Source: Paenibacillus arenilitoris (GTDB taxonomy: Bacteria; Bacillota; Bacilli; Paenibacillales; Paenibacillaceae). Taken from it: DNA of 60,848 nt. The notes below the pieces were generated by a model. The model searched no databases. It had not been told where the DNA came from and saw nothing but the letters and a program-made list of their open reading frames with translations. The position numbers and the translations under genes were made by a program. Below are positions 16,044-25,260 of this stretch, in pieces. The stretch's first letter is position 1, and each line of letters begins with the position of its first letter. Location of the stretch: contig NZ_JACXIY010000044.1 in NCBI RefSeq assembly GCF_014705655.1, forward strand, positions 1-60,848. Reading direction: 5' to 3'.

Positions 16044-17378
16044 TTAAAGCCTCTGAAGCAGCGGCTCGTAGATGCCGTACAGCAGGACATAGAAAGCGGC
16101 CCCGAGCGCCGCCCCGATGTAAGCCCCGTTCAGCCGGATGCGCTGCAGGTCGGTCTCCACCTTGCTCTCGATGAACTGCACGAGCCGCTGTTCGGTGAAG
16201 CGGTCCAGCGTCGTGCGGACGATATGCCCGATGACCGCATGCTCCGTCTCGATGATGTGGCGGACGAACGCTTGCGCGTACCGCTCGAGCCAGCGCTTCG
16301 TCTCCTCGTTCGTCTTGAACCATTCCCAGTAGCCGGCGATGAACCGGTTAATGAGCGCCTTCAAATCCGGCGGCCGGTCATCGGCCGTCTCTTCGGCCGC
16401 TTGCGGCATGTCCGGACGTTGCGACAGCAGCTGCCGGAACCGGCCGAGAATGGCTTCGATCGAAGGGAGCAGCGAGATTTGGCCGATCACCTCGTCCCGC
16501 CACGCGCTTACCGCGGCGGCGACGTCCTCGCGGTGCTCGAGCTGATCGGCCAGCTCGTACGTCATCCGCTCCAGCAGCTGCCGAAGCTCGTGCTGCGGGC
16601 TGCGCAGATCGTCCAGCAGCTTGTGCAGGTCGTTGTAAAGCGCGTTCGCCGCGTCGTCCAGGTTGAGCGCGTTCGTCGACTCGGCGATTTCGACGGCCAT
16701 TTTCTTGAGCCACTTGGAGAAAATGCCGCCCTGATTGACGAACTTCTCCTTCTCCTTCGCCAGCAGGCCGCGGATCGCGGCGAGCGTCTCCTCCCCGGAA
16801 GCCCGCGCCGCCGCATATTCGACCAGCTGGCCGATCCAGCTTTGGAAGTCGCCATTGTCCATGACCCATCGCAGCGCTTTGCCCGCGTAAGGAGACAGGT
16901 TGATTCGGCGAATCCCCTTGCGCGCCTGCTCGTCGAGCCGGACCGCGATTCCGTTCAGATCGAGCTTCGCCAGCAGGCCGGACAGCAGCGTCCAAACCTG
17001 ATCCGCCACCGCCCCGGCGGGACGCCGGTCGATCCAGGCGATGGCGATCTCCACGAGCGAAATTTGGCCGACCTTCTCCTTCAGCATGTCCTCGCTCAGC
17101 AGCTGCTTCTCGACCATATGCGCGACGCCGTCGATCAGCTTGTCGCGGTTTCTCGGAATGATCGCCGTATGCGGGATCCACTTCCAGCCGAACGGATGCC
17201 GGAACAGGACGGTAACGGCGAACAGATCGGCGAGCGCGCCGACCAGCCCCGCCTCGGACGCGTAGAGCAGCATGCGCGCCCACCAGGCGTCCGGGTAAGC
17301 GTACAGGCAGCAGGCGGCGCCGATGAACAGCAGGGCAAGCAGCAGAAGGCTGCGGTTCGCTTTTTTTCTCATCTCCAT
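16044..17378 (-). CDS. DUF445 family membrane protein
   Basis: A 444-residue protein of the DUF445 (YheB-type) family. It has two N-terminal hydrophobic helices (about 10-29 and 35-55), a short conserved segment with DLFAVTVLFRHPFGWKWIPHT and IIPRNRDKLIDGV, a long helical middle, and a final membrane helix (GAYIGAALGAAFYVLLYGIYEP). The function of the family is unknown; some relatives are spore or coat-associated. The start codon follows the stop of the upstream paralogue by 6 bases, so the two are co-transcribed. A terminator follows directly. Confidence 0.85.
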   Translation of the reverse strand: MEMRKKANRSLLLLALLFIGAACCLYAYPDAWWARMLLYASEAGLVGALADLFAVTVLFRHPFGWKWIPHTAIIPRNRDKLIDGVAHMVEKQLLSEDMLKEKVGQISLVEIAIAWIDRRPAGAVADQVWTLLSGLLAKLDLNGIAVRLDEQARKGIRRINLSPYAGKALRWVMDNGDFQSWIGQLVEYAAARASGEETLAAIRGLLAKEKEKFVNQGGIFSKWLKKMAVEIAESTNALNLDDAANALYNDLHKLLDDLRSPQHELRQLLERMTYELADQLEHREDVAAAVSAWRDEVIGQISLLPSIEAILGRFRQLLSQRPDMPQAAEETADDRPPDLKALINRFIAGYWEWFKTNEETKRWLERYAQAFVRHIIETEHAVIGHIVRTTLDRFTEQRLVQFIESKVETDLQRIRLNGAYIGAALGAAFYVLLYGIYEPLLQRL

Positions 17379-17384
17379 CTCTCG

Positions 17385-18659
17385 CTAGCCCCCGATCCAG
17401 AAGGTCGCCAGGTGCAGGACGACGCCGACGAGCGCCCCGACCCCGATTCCGTTAATGCGAATGTATTGCAGATCGCGCCCCGCCTTCTCCTTCGCGAGCG
17501 CGATGAGCTGCTCGAGCGAGAACGAGCGCAGCTTGCCCTCGACGACGCCGCCGATGTACGAATGCTTCTGCTCCAGCCACTTGAGCAGCGTCGTCTTCAC
17601 GTACCCGTCGAGCCGGCTTCGCAGCTCCGCGTTCTCCGCCAAATAACGCACGCCTTGCCCTACCCGTTCCCGAATCCACGGGTATTTCGCCGGCTCGCCC
17701 TCCGCGGCGGACGCGGCCGCGCCGCGAAGCTTCTCCAGCCCTTTGTGAATATAGCCTTCCAGGTCGATTTCGTCCTTCACCGATTGAAGCGCCTTCGCCT
17801 TGCCCGCTTCGATCCGGCTCCGCAGCGCCTCGTCGCTTCGCAGCCGTTCGATAAACCGCTCGAAGTAGCGCTTCATTTGCCGACGCTGCGGATGCTCGCC
17901 CGATTCCAGCTGGAGGAGGAAGCGCACGAGCCACTCCTGCAGCTTCGCGCTGATCGTCGGACCGTCGAGCCCGGCCGATGCGTCGATCAGCTTCCTCCGG
18001 AATTGATCGCCTTCGTACGCGCGGATGGCCGAATCGACGATTTGGGCGACGATGCCGCGGAACGGGGCGGACCGGACGATCTTGACGAGCTCGGGGACGA
18101 GGAAGGCGATGATCCGGTCGTCGTAACGGTTGCGAAGCGTCCAATCGCCGATATCGGCCGCGATATCCGACACCTTGACCGAATCGGCATGCTCGAGCAG
18201 GAACGCCTGCACCGTCCGGGCCAGCTCCCGCAGGTCGATCGTCTTCATGACGTCGCCCGCCAGCTGCTGCAAAATATCGTCTACCGCCTCCTCGCCGCCG
18301 TGCCGCTTCAAATACGTCACGATCACGTCCGCGATATTGTAATCGTCCAGCTTTTCCTTTATATTGTCCACGGTCAGCAGCTCGTTCTGCACCATCGCCA
18401 CCAGCTCGCCGATGAGGCGCTCCCGGTTGCGGGCGATAATGTTCGTCCCCATCCAGGACGGCCACTTGATCCGCAGCGGATCGCCGAACAAGGCGCTGAC
18501 GGCGAACGAATCCGCCAAGCCGCCGATCGTCGCCGCGCTGAACAGCGAGAACAGCAGCCCGCCGGCGAACGTATCGTGAAACGGGAAGGCCGCCAAAATG
18601 CCGATCCCCGAGAAGACGAGCGCGAGATCCGCTTTTTTCTTCATGCTTGACTTGTTCAT
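17385..18659 (-). CDS. DUF445 family membrane protein (paralogue of the next gene)
   Basis: A 424-residue protein of the same family as its neighbour downstream: N-terminal hydrophobic helices (about 12-45), the segment DSFAVSALFGDPLRIKWPSWMGTNIIARNR, a long helical region, and a C-terminal helix (NGIGVGALVGVVLHLATFWIGG). The shared block aligns with the neighbour, so a tandem duplication followed by divergence is likely. I start at the ATG at 18659, which has GGGAGA 9 bases upstream; the frame is open for another 79 codons but without start signals or family similarity. The two products may form a hetero-oligomer, which is speculative. Confidence 0.83.
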   Translation of the reverse strand: MNKSSMKKKADLALVFSGIGILAAFPFHDTFAGGLLFSLFSAATIGGLADSFAVSALFGDPLRIKWPSWMGTNIIARNRERLIGELVAMVQNELLTVDNIKEKLDDYNIADVIVTYLKRHGGEEAVDDILQQLAGDVMKTIDLRELARTVQAFLLEHADSVKVSDIAADIGDWTLRNRYDDRIIAFLVPELVKIVRSAPFRGIVAQIVDSAIRAYEGDQFRRKLIDASAGLDGPTISAKLQEWLVRFLLQLESGEHPQRRQMKRYFERFIERLRSDEALRSRIEAGKAKALQSVKDEIDLEGYIHKGLEKLRGAAASAAEGEPAKYPWIRERVGQGVRYLAENAELRSRLDGYVKTTLLKWLEQKHSYIGGVVEGKLRSFSLEQLIALAKEKAGRDLQYIRINGIGVGALVGVVLHLATFWIGG

Positions 18660-18763
18660 CGATGATTGATCTCCCATACCGAATGTCGTTACGTCCCTCA
18701 TTATCCCATAAAGGAAGGGTGGGAAACAATGGAACGCGGCCCGATCCTCCCGGATAAAGAAAG

Positions 18764-18806
18764 AGCAGCGCTCCCGATGCCGCATCATGCGGCATCGGGA
18801 TGCTGC
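18764..18806 (-). terminator. hairpin terminator of the nitrilase/DUF1801 operon
   Basis: TCCCGATGCCGCA (18772-18784) pairs with TGCGGCATCGGGA (18788-18800), extended by AGCAGC with GCTGCT. On the minus strand a T-rich tract (CTTTCTTTAT) follows. Confidence 0.8.
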
Positions 18807-18892
18807 TCCTCGCCTAGCCCGCGCCCTATTCCAGCTGCGCGCGCAAATGAAAAACGGCTGAAGACGAGGGCTTGTCTTCAACCTCGGTAAGG

Positions 18893-19315
18893 TCACTGCT
18901 CCGGATAGGTCTTGCGCAAGAAGGCGATCGATTGGACGATCATCTCGTTCAACACGCCGACGTCGATGTCCGCCACTTTATTGATGTAAACGCACGCCTT
19001 GCCCGTCGTATGCTTGCCGAAGCGCGCAAGCAGCTCCTCCCGCTTCTCGTCGCCGGGCGCGAAATACAGACTGATCTTCCCTTTTCTCGGCGAGAAGCCG
19101 ACGAGCGCCGCATCGCCCTCGTGACCCGTCGCGTATTTGTAGTGGTAGGAACCGAAGCCGATAATGCTCGGCCCCCACATTTTGGCTTCGTAGCCGGTCG
19201 TTTCCGTAAAAATATCCAGCAGCCGGTACGCGTCCTCGCGTTTTTTCGGATTGTCGACGTTTTCGATAAACTCCAAGACGCTATGATCGGTTTCTTTCGT
19301 TTTCAGTTCATACAT
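18893..19315 (-). CDS. DUF1801 domain protein
   Basis: A 140-residue protein of the DUF1801 family, with the typical N-terminal layout (VLEFIENVDNPKKREDAYRLLDIF), then KMWGPSIIGFGSYHYKY, and the segment GFSPRKGKISLYF. The role of the family is not established. I place the start at the ATG at 19315, which overlaps the end of the upstream nitrilase gene by 8 bases; the frame continues upstream only as an out-of-phase shadow of that gene. The overlap implies coupled translation. A long hairpin terminator follows it. Confidence 0.75.
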   Translation of the reverse strand: MYELKTKETDHSVLEFIENVDNPKKREDAYRLLDIFTETTGYEAKMWGPSIIGFGSYHYKYATGHEGDAALVGFSPRKGKISLYFAPGDEKREELLARFGKHTTGKACVYINKVADIDVGVLNEMIVQSIAFLRKTYPEQ

Positions 19316-20111
19316 GCTCCGGATCACCCGTTCCTTCTTGAATTGGAATTTCCGCGTACAGCACGCCTTCGGCCCAATCGCCCGATTCGGCCAAGCGTTC
19401 CCCGCGCGGACCGAACAGATAGCCTCCGCCGGGAAAATCCTCGTCCTTCGTGCGCCCGGCTTGCGTGGCAACGCCGATGTACAGCGCCCCTTCCGCGGCG
19501 TACTTCCCCAGCTTCTCCCAGCAATTGTCCCTCCACCACGCGTGGCCGGACGACCAGTTGCGCGTCTCCTGCTCCCCGTACAGTCCGGGGGCGGCGCATT
19601 CAAAGACGGCTGCGGCGCTCATCCCGGCGTATTGCGCGAAAATGGCCGGATCGTCGATATCGGCGCAGATCGCGAGGCCGAACGCCAGCCCGGACACCGT
19701 AAACACCGGCTGCCGCCCGTCGCCGGGAGCGAACCAGTTCTCTTCCCCTTCTTTAATCGTTTTCTTCCGGTAGAAGCCCAGCAGCTTCCCGTCGCTCGCC
19801 ACGAACTGGTTAATATAGGGCTTACCGCCCGGATTGGCTTCCACGAAGCCGGCGATGACGCTTGTCGCATATTCGCCGCTCAGCGAGACGACCCGCTCGA
19901 TCGCCGGATGCTCCAGCGACAGGACGGCATCCGGATATTGGCCGGGATCGATGTAGCCGGTCACGTTCATTTCGGGAAAACAGACGATGTCCGCCCCGGC
20001 GGCTCGTCCGGCCGAAATATAGTCCCGCATCAGGCCGAGATTGCGGTCGATCTCCGCTTTTTCGCAGTTCATTTGCACAAGCGCGACCTTTATCGTTTTC
20101 TTTCCGTTCAA
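19308..20111 (-). CDS. carbon-nitrogen hydrolase (nitrilase superfamily)
   Basis: A 267-residue cytoplasmic amidase or nitrilase-like enzyme. The catalytic triad is visible: Glu47 in CFPEMNVTGY, Lys117 in FYRKKTIK, and Cys149 in LAICADIDDP. The N-terminus KVALVQMNCEKAEIDRNL is the usual first strand of the family. The start is a TTG with GAGGAGG 8 bases upstream. The substrate cannot be told; family members cleave amides, carbamoyl compounds and nitriles. It overlaps the DUF1801 gene by 8 bases. Confidence 0.88.
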   Translation of the reverse strand: MNGKKTIKVALVQMNCEKAEIDRNLGLMRDYISAGRAAGADIVCFPEMNVTGYIDPGQYPDAVLSLEHPAIERVVSLSGEYATSVIAGFVEANPGGKPYINQFVASDGKLLGFYRKKTIKEGEENWFAPGDGRQPVFTVSGLAFGLAICADIDDPAIFAQYAGMSAAAVFECAAPGLYGEQETRNWSSGHAWWRDNCWEKLGKYAAEGALYIGVATQAGRTKDEDFPGGGYLFGPRGERLAESGDWAEGVLYAEIPIQEGTGDPEHV

Positions 20112-20171
20112 TGCCGCCGCCTCCTCGTTCGTTGCAGTCCCACTCCTACTATATCAAATCGAAGGGACATC

Positions 20172-20204
20172 CGAAAAGGCGCGCCGGATCCCGTCCGCCG
20201 CGCC
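20172..20204 (-). terminator. rho-independent terminator of the GH95 gene
   Basis: GGCGCGCCGGA (20178-20188) pairs with TCCGCCGCGCC (20194-20204), with small bulges. On the minus strand TTTT follows immediately. It lies 21 bases past the stop codon at 20225. Confidence 0.8.
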
Positions 20205-20224
20205 CTTTCCTTGCGTGCAAGCCG

Positions 20225-22528
20225 CTATAGCGGCCTCACGATATACTCGCGTCCCGCGCGGGCCGGCCAGAGTACGGTCTCCGCTTGGGCGGCGGCCGCT
20301 TCAATCTCGCCGCCCCCTGCCTCCGTTATCGTCACGGGCAGGCCCGCGCGCAGCGTGCAGTCGTTGTCGACGCTCGCCCGGATGCGAGCTTCCTGCAGCT
20401 TGCCCCGCGACCAGCGAATATCGGCCTCGAAGCCGCCTCGCGTCCGAACGCCCCTGATTTCGCCCTCGGCCCACGCGGACGGCAGCGCCGGCAGCAGATG
20501 GATTTCGCCGGCATGGCTTTGCAGCAGCATCTCCGAGATGCCGGCCGCGCCGCCGAAGTTGCCGTCGATCTGGAACGGCGGGTGGTTGTCCAGCAGGTTC
20601 GGCAGCGTGGAGTGGCCTAGCAGCGCCTGGACGTTCTCGAACGCCTTCTCGCCGTCCTCGAGCCTTGCCCAGAAGTTGATGATCCAGGCCCGGCTCCAGC
20701 CGGTATGCCCGCCGCCGTTAGCGAGGCGCCGCTCCAGCGTCACGCGGGCCGCGGCCGCCCATTCCGGCGTCGACCGCACCGTGAACCGCTTGCCGGGATG
20801 CAGCGCGAACAGATGCGAGATGTGGCGGTGACCGGGCTCCGCCTCGTCGTAATCCTCCATCCACTCCAGCAGCTGCCCGTGCTTGCCGATCGCCGGCTGC
20901 GGAAGCCGCTCCCTGCAGCTCCTCCACTGCCGCCGCTCGGCTTCGTCGATCCCGAGCCGCTCCGCCGCCTCCGAGCAGGCCGTGAACAGCTCATGCAATA
21001 TTTGCCCGTCCATCGCCGGACCGATGCACAGCGTCCCCGACTCCCCGTTTGGCAGGACGTACGTATTCTCCGGCGAGACGGACGGATTCGTCACGAGCAG
21101 GCCGTCCTCCGTCTCCGACAAGTAATCGGTGAAGAACCGGGCCGCTTCCTTCATCGTCGGATAAGCCCGCTCCAGGAAGTCGCGGTCAAGGCCGTATTCG
21201 TAATGCTCCCACAAGTGAAGGCAGAGCCATGCGGCGCCCATCGGCCAGTACGTAGCCGGCAAATAAAGATCCTGCGGCGCCGTATCCCCCCATATGTCGG
21301 TATTGTGGTGGGCGACGAATCCGCCGCAATCGTACATTGCCCTGGCGGTCTTCCTTCCCGGCTCGCGCATCCGCTCGATCAGATCGAACAGCGGCTCGTG
21401 GCACTCGGCCAGATTGCCCGGCTCAGCCGGCCAATAATTCATTTGCGCGTTAATGTTGATCGTGTACTTGCTGTCCCACGGCGGCAGCATGTGCTCGTTC
21501 CATATGCCTTGAAGATTGGCGGCAAGCGAGCCCGGCCTGCTGCTCGAGATGAGCAAATAACGGCCGTATTGATAATAGAGGGCGATAAGTCCGGCGTCCC
21601 GCGCGCCTTCCTGCACGCGCTTCAGCCGCTCGTCCGTCGGCAGGCCGGCCTCGCCGCTCTCCTCGCCGAGACGCAGCGACGCGCGTTCCGCGAGTGCGGC
21701 GAAATCCCGAATATGGCGGAGCTTCATCGACTCGTAGTCCGATTCTGCCGCCTTAAGGCCCGCTTGCACGGCATATTGCTCGGGATCCGCGTGACGGAAG
21801 CTCGTCGCGGCCGTCAGCAGCAGCGTCACGCTGTCCGCTCCTTCCACGACGAGATGCTCGCCGACGATCGATACCGTGCCGCCTTCCGCGACCGCGCGCA
21901 GGACGGCGCGGAAGTCCGAGCCGCCCGCGCCGCCGCAGTTGCCGCGCATGACGATCGCGCTGCCGTCCGCCTTCGCGATCTCGTCGTAGTAGCGGTTCCT
22001 TCCGCGCGCGAGCCGGGCCGTAAAGCTGACGCTGCCCGGCCTGTCCGCCGTCAGCCGCGTGACGAGCGCCTCGTCCGGAAAGCTTGCGAATGTCTCCCTG
22101 CTGTAGCGCGCCTCTCCTTTCGTATAGCTCACGCTTGCCACGCCGCCGGCCAAATCCAGCTCGCGCGTATAATCGCTCGCCTCTTCGGCTGTCCCGTAGC
22201 GGAAGCTCAGCAGCAAATCGCCGAGCGGCATATAGTGCCGCTGCGTCTCCGGCACGCCGGACAATGCCATGACCGACAGCTCCTCCGCTTCCTTCAGCCG
22301 CCCTTCCTTCAGCAGCTCGCGGATCCGCCCCAAATTCGGAAGCGCGTCCGGGTTGTTCCTATCTCGAGGACCTCCGTACCACACGCTGTCCTCGTTCAGC
22401 GCGATTCTCTCCCTTGCCGGATGGCCGAATACCATGGCGCCAAGCTTGCCGTTGCCTACCGGCAGCGCTTCCTCCCATGCGGCGGCAGGCTGCTTGTACC
22501 AAATCCGGTTCTCTTGCTTCGTCGTCAT
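20225..22528 (-). CDS. glycoside hydrolase family 95 protein (alpha-L-fucosidase-like)
   Basis: A 767-residue enzyme of family GH95, which cleaves terminal alpha-L-fucose or, in some members, alpha-L-galactose, by inversion. The N-terminus has the family mark ALPVGNGKLGAMVFG and ERIALNEDSVWYGGP. The catalytic (alpha/alpha)6 region contains TININAQMNYWPAEPGNLAE, the acid Glu487 in NPSVSPENTY, and GHRHISHLFALHPG. Length fits the family. There is no signal peptide, so it acts in the cytoplasm. The ATG at 22528 has GGGGAA 8 bases upstream; a longer frame would run into the divergent regulator gene. It is divergent from an AraC gene which probably controls it. Confidence 0.9.
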   Translation of the reverse strand: MTTKQENRIWYKQPAAAWEEALPVGNGKLGAMVFGHPARERIALNEDSVWYGGPRDRNNPDALPNLGRIRELLKEGRLKEAEELSVMALSGVPETQRHYMPLGDLLLSFRYGTAEEASDYTRELDLAGGVASVSYTKGEARYSRETFASFPDEALVTRLTADRPGSVSFTARLARGRNRYYDEIAKADGSAIVMRGNCGGAGGSDFRAVLRAVAEGGTVSIVGEHLVVEGADSVTLLLTAATSFRHADPEQYAVQAGLKAAESDYESMKLRHIRDFAALAERASLRLGEESGEAGLPTDERLKRVQEGARDAGLIALYYQYGRYLLISSSRPGSLAANLQGIWNEHMLPPWDSKYTININAQMNYWPAEPGNLAECHEPLFDLIERMREPGRKTARAMYDCGGFVAHHNTDIWGDTAPQDLYLPATYWPMGAAWLCLHLWEHYEYGLDRDFLERAYPTMKEAARFFTDYLSETEDGLLVTNPSVSPENTYVLPNGESGTLCIGPAMDGQILHELFTACSEAAERLGIDEAERRQWRSCRERLPQPAIGKHGQLLEWMEDYDEAEPGHRHISHLFALHPGKRFTVRSTPEWAAAARVTLERRLANGGGHTGWSRAWIINFWARLEDGEKAFENVQALLGHSTLPNLLDNHPPFQIDGNFGGAAGISEMLLQSHAGEIHLLPALPSAWAEGEIRGVRTRGGFEADIRWSRGKLQEARIRASVDNDCTLRAGLPVTITEAGGGEIEAAAAQAETVLWPARAGREYIVRPL

Positions 22529-22628
22529 TTTCCATTCCCCATTTCCCGAAATTGTCTTTCCATCGGCCATGCGTTCCATTACGATGTAACGTAGATGCGA
22601 AAAATCCATCGGATGCAGGAGGCCGCGA

Positions 22629-23459
22629 GTGACCAAACCAAACGAACAAAGCGCATTATCCGATCTGCTTCAGAAGCTGCAGATCGAGCTCATCGTCGCC
22701 GCGAAGACGCAGGTGTCGAACGGCTGGGGCGAGACGGACTCCGTCCCCGATCACAACAAGCTGTATTTCGTCGTCGACGGGGAAGGCTGGATCCGGGTCG
22801 GCGGCGACGATTATTATCCGCGTCCCGGCCAGCTGTTCCTTGCTCCTTCGCATGCGAAGGTATCCTTCTCCGCCTTGAACAACCGGCCATACCTGAAATA
22901 TTGGTGCCATTTCACCGTAACGGCGGGACCGTTCGACCTGTTTCAATGGATCGGCGTGCCGCTGTGCATCGACGCGGACGACGCCGGCCGGATGGCCCTC
23001 CTGTTCGAGGAGATGATCGGCTGGCACGCCCAGCATTCCGTCATCGCCCGGCTGCGCGAGAAAGCGCTGCTGCTGGACATCGTCTGCCTCTTCCTCGGCA
23101 GCGTTCCGATCCGCGTGCTGCAGCACCGGAGCGAGGATATGAACCGGCTGAACGTCATTCAGCATTTCGTGGACAGCCGGCTTCATACGGCCATTAGCGT
23201 CGATCGGATGGCGGAGGAGGTCCATCTGCATCCCAACTATTTCATCGCCTATTTCAAAAAGCATTTCGGCGTGCCGCCGCTGAAATACGTGAACCGCAAA
23301 CGCGCCGACCGGGCCAAGCAGCTGCTCGCGACGACCTCGCTCAGCGTCAAGGAAATCGCGGATCGGACCGGCTTTAAGGAAACGAGCCACTTCGCCAAGT
23401 TTTTCCGCAAGGAAACGAGCCTGACGCCGAGCGAATACCGGGCGGCCTACATGACGTAG
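22629..23459 (+). CDS. AraC family transcriptional regulator
   Basis: A 276-residue one-component regulator. The N-terminal part (about 25-90) is a cupin-like sensor (YFVVDGEGWIRVGGDDYYPRPGQLFLAP). The C-terminal about 100 residues hold two helix-turn-helix motifs: ISVDRMAEEVHLHPNYFIAYFKKHFG and LSVKEIADRTGFKETSHFAKFFRKE. The GTG start has AGGAGG 6 bases upstream. It is divergent from the GH95 gene and upstream of the GH28-like gene on the same strand, so both are candidate targets. Confidence 0.92.
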   Translation: MTKPNEQSALSDLLQKLQIELIVAAKTQVSNGWGETDSVPDHNKLYFVVDGEGWIRVGGDDYYPRPGQLFLAPSHAKVSFSALNNRPYLKYWCHFTVTAGPFDLFQWIGVPLCIDADDAGRMALLFEEMIGWHAQHSVIARLREKALLLDIVCLFLGSVPIRVLQHRSEDMNRLNVIQHFVDSRLHTAISVDRMAEEVHLHPNYFIAYFKKHFGVPPLKYVNRKRADRAKQLLATTSLSVKEIADRTGFKETSHFAKFFRKETSLTPSEYRAAYMT

Positions 23460-23640
23460 CCGCTCGTTCCGCTACACCGATTATAAAAGCGCCCTCACGA
23501 CCGCGCGATGGAAGAAACTAAGGGAATCGTGCATAAAACTAACTTGTGCGGCGGTTCATGCGAGCGTCGGCCGTTTACGGCTGGGAAGGGGCAGTTCTTA
23601 AGAACTTATGGCATATTTTTAACGGATCGGCCTGTCCCTA

Positions 23641-23670
23641 TTGAGGAAATGCCCCGTCATGCCTTACAGT
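23641..23670 (+). promoter_or_regulatory. possible promoter of the GH28-like gene
   Basis: TTGAGG (23641-23646) and TACAGT (23665-23670) are separated by 18 bases and lie about 50 bases ahead of the start codon. Each matches four of six consensus bases. The remainder of the 258-base gap holds a pair of AACTAA-containing words (23518-23545) and no gene. Confidence 0.3.
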
Positions 23671-23717
23671 AGCTATAGATCCATATTCCCGATCTCATCG
23701 TTATTGGAGGCTGCATC

Positions 23718-25151
23718 ATGACCATCAACGTTTACCCGGAGCTGAAAGGAATTCCGATTCGCGAAGACTTTGCCGTGCGCGTCCGCGTTCCCGGCGGGCG
23801 GTGGCAAGCGCTGCAGCTGTTCGAGGTTCAGGTCGACATGCATGACGTGCGCGAAGCTTCGATGGCCGCGTTCGATATAGACGGCGTCGCCGAGATCGAA
23901 GTCGACTGGCACGGCGGCAGCATCGAATCCGCCGTCATTCGTCCGTTATCCCGCGGCATCCCCTTCGAGCGAGAGGGCAATACGCTCCGCTTCGTGCTGG
24001 ACGAGCCGTGCAAGCTGTCCGTCGAAATCAACGGCGAGCGCTTCTCCAACCTGCACCTGTTCGCGAATCCGCCGGAAGAAGGAGCGCCCCGGCCGGACGA
24101 GCCGGGCGTTCTGGCCGTTAAGCCCGGCATTCACCGCACGGAGCATCTGCTGCGGCCGCTCTGCACACCGTCCGGCGAAGGCGGGGAAGAGCCGCATACG
24201 TTGTATTTTTTGCCGGGCATGCATTATATCGAGGAGACGCTGCTGCGCATACCGTCCGGCAAGACGGTCTACCTCGCAGGCGGGGCGGCCGTCGCCGGCT
24301 CGATGGTGTGCGACCGGGTCCGCGACGTCGCCATCCGCGGCCGCGGCATTTTGTACCTGGCCGAATTTCACCGTTTCTCGGCGTTCCGGGGCGTGCGCAT
24401 TCTGTTCTCCAGCCGCATCGAGGTCGAAGGCGTCACGGTGCTCAATCCGCCGCATTACAGCATCTATATCGGCCAATCGGAGCACATCCGGATTCGCAAC
24501 TTCAAATCGTTCAGCTGCAAAGGCTGGAGCGACGGCATCGATATGATGGCAAGCCGCGAAGTCGACGTCGACGACGCGTTCCTCCGCACCTCGGACGACT
24601 GCATCGCCATCTACGGCAGCCGCTGGGACTACCGGGGCGATACGCGCGGCGTGACGGTGCGCAATTCGATCTTCTGGGCCGACGTCGCGCATCCGCTCAT
24701 GATCGGCACGCACGGCGACTACCGCGGCGGCGGCGATACGATCGCGAACATCCGCTTCGAGAATCTCGACCTTCTCGAGCACCACGAACCGCAGGACAAC
24801 TACCAAGGCGCCATGGCGATCAACGCGGGCGACCTGAACACCGTCCGCAACGTCGTCTATGAAAACATCCGCGTGGAGCCTTTCGAGCTCGGCCGCCTGT
24901 TCGACTTCCGCGTCGTCTGGAACAAGGACTACAACCCCGTCCCCGGCAGCCGGATCGAGAACGTCGTCCTGCAAAACATCTCATACGACGGCCGCGGCGC
25001 GAATCCGTCGCGCATTTACGGCTACAGCGCGGAGCGGCCCGTCTCCGGCGTCGCGATACGCAGCTTGCGGGTGAACGGGGAGGCGGTCACGGACGCCTCG
25101 CATCCGTCGATTGATGTGAACGAGCATGCCCGGGAAGTGACGTTTGAGTAG
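23718..25151 (+). CDS. glycoside hydrolase family 28-like protein
   Basis: A 477-residue protein. Residues about 1-130 are a beta-rich N-terminal domain; residues about 145-470 form a parallel beta-helix of the polygalacturonase (GH28) type. The acidic residues expected of GH28 appear in order: GWSDGIDMM, then TSDDCIAIYG, then GTHGDYRGGG. The last of these replaces the usual GHG motif. No signal peptide is present, which is unusual for a depolymerase and suggests action on imported oligogalacturonides or other oligosaccharides. The start ATG has TTGGAGG 8 bases upstream. The exact substrate is uncertain because the GHG and RIK motifs of classical polygalacturonases are not clear. Confidence 0.75.
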   Translation: MTINVYPELKGIPIREDFAVRVRVPGGRWQALQLFEVQVDMHDVREASMAAFDIDGVAEIEVDWHGGSIESAVIRPLSRGIPFEREGNTLRFVLDEPCKLSVEINGERFSNLHLFANPPEEGAPRPDEPGVLAVKPGIHRTEHLLRPLCTPSGEGGEEPHTLYFLPGMHYIEETLLRIPSGKTVYLAGGAAVAGSMVCDRVRDVAIRGRGILYLAEFHRFSAFRGVRILFSSRIEVEGVTVLNPPHYSIYIGQSEHIRIRNFKSFSCKGWSDGIDMMASREVDVDDAFLRTSDDCIAIYGSRWDYRGDTRGVTVRNSIFWADVAHPLMIGTHGDYRGGGDTIANIRFENLDLLEHHEPQDNYQGAMAINAGDLNTVRNVVYENIRVEPFELGRLFDFRVVWNKDYNPVPGSRIENVVLQNISYDGRGANPSRIYGYSAERPVSGVAIRSLRVNGEAVTDASHPSIDVNEHAREVTFE

Positions 25152-25188
25152 CGCCGTGCAATAAAAAAAAAACATCTCGTAAAATACA

Positions 25189-25220
25189 GCAGTCGCCGAT
25201 TGATTTTCGGCGACTGGCTG
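25189..25220. terminator. hairpin between convergent genes
   Basis: CAGTCGCCGA (25190-25199) pairs with TCGGCGACTG (25207-25216), extended by the outer GC ends. Long A runs at 25162-25172 would read as T runs on the minus strand, but only after a gap. It probably serves the minus-strand transporter operon and may serve both strands. Confidence 0.6.
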
Positions 25221-25260
25221 CTTGGCTCGCGATTTAATCGTTGTACGCGCCTTAGATTTT

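Noticed and set aside
16224..18650. Long plus-strand open frame across both DUF445 genes.
   Set aside because: No ribosome binding site, Arg/Gln-rich translation and exact antisense overlap with two recognisable genes.
23518..23545. Pair of AACTAA-containing words with GTGC, possibly a third repeat family.
   Set aside because: Only two imperfect copies are visible, so it cannot be told from chance.
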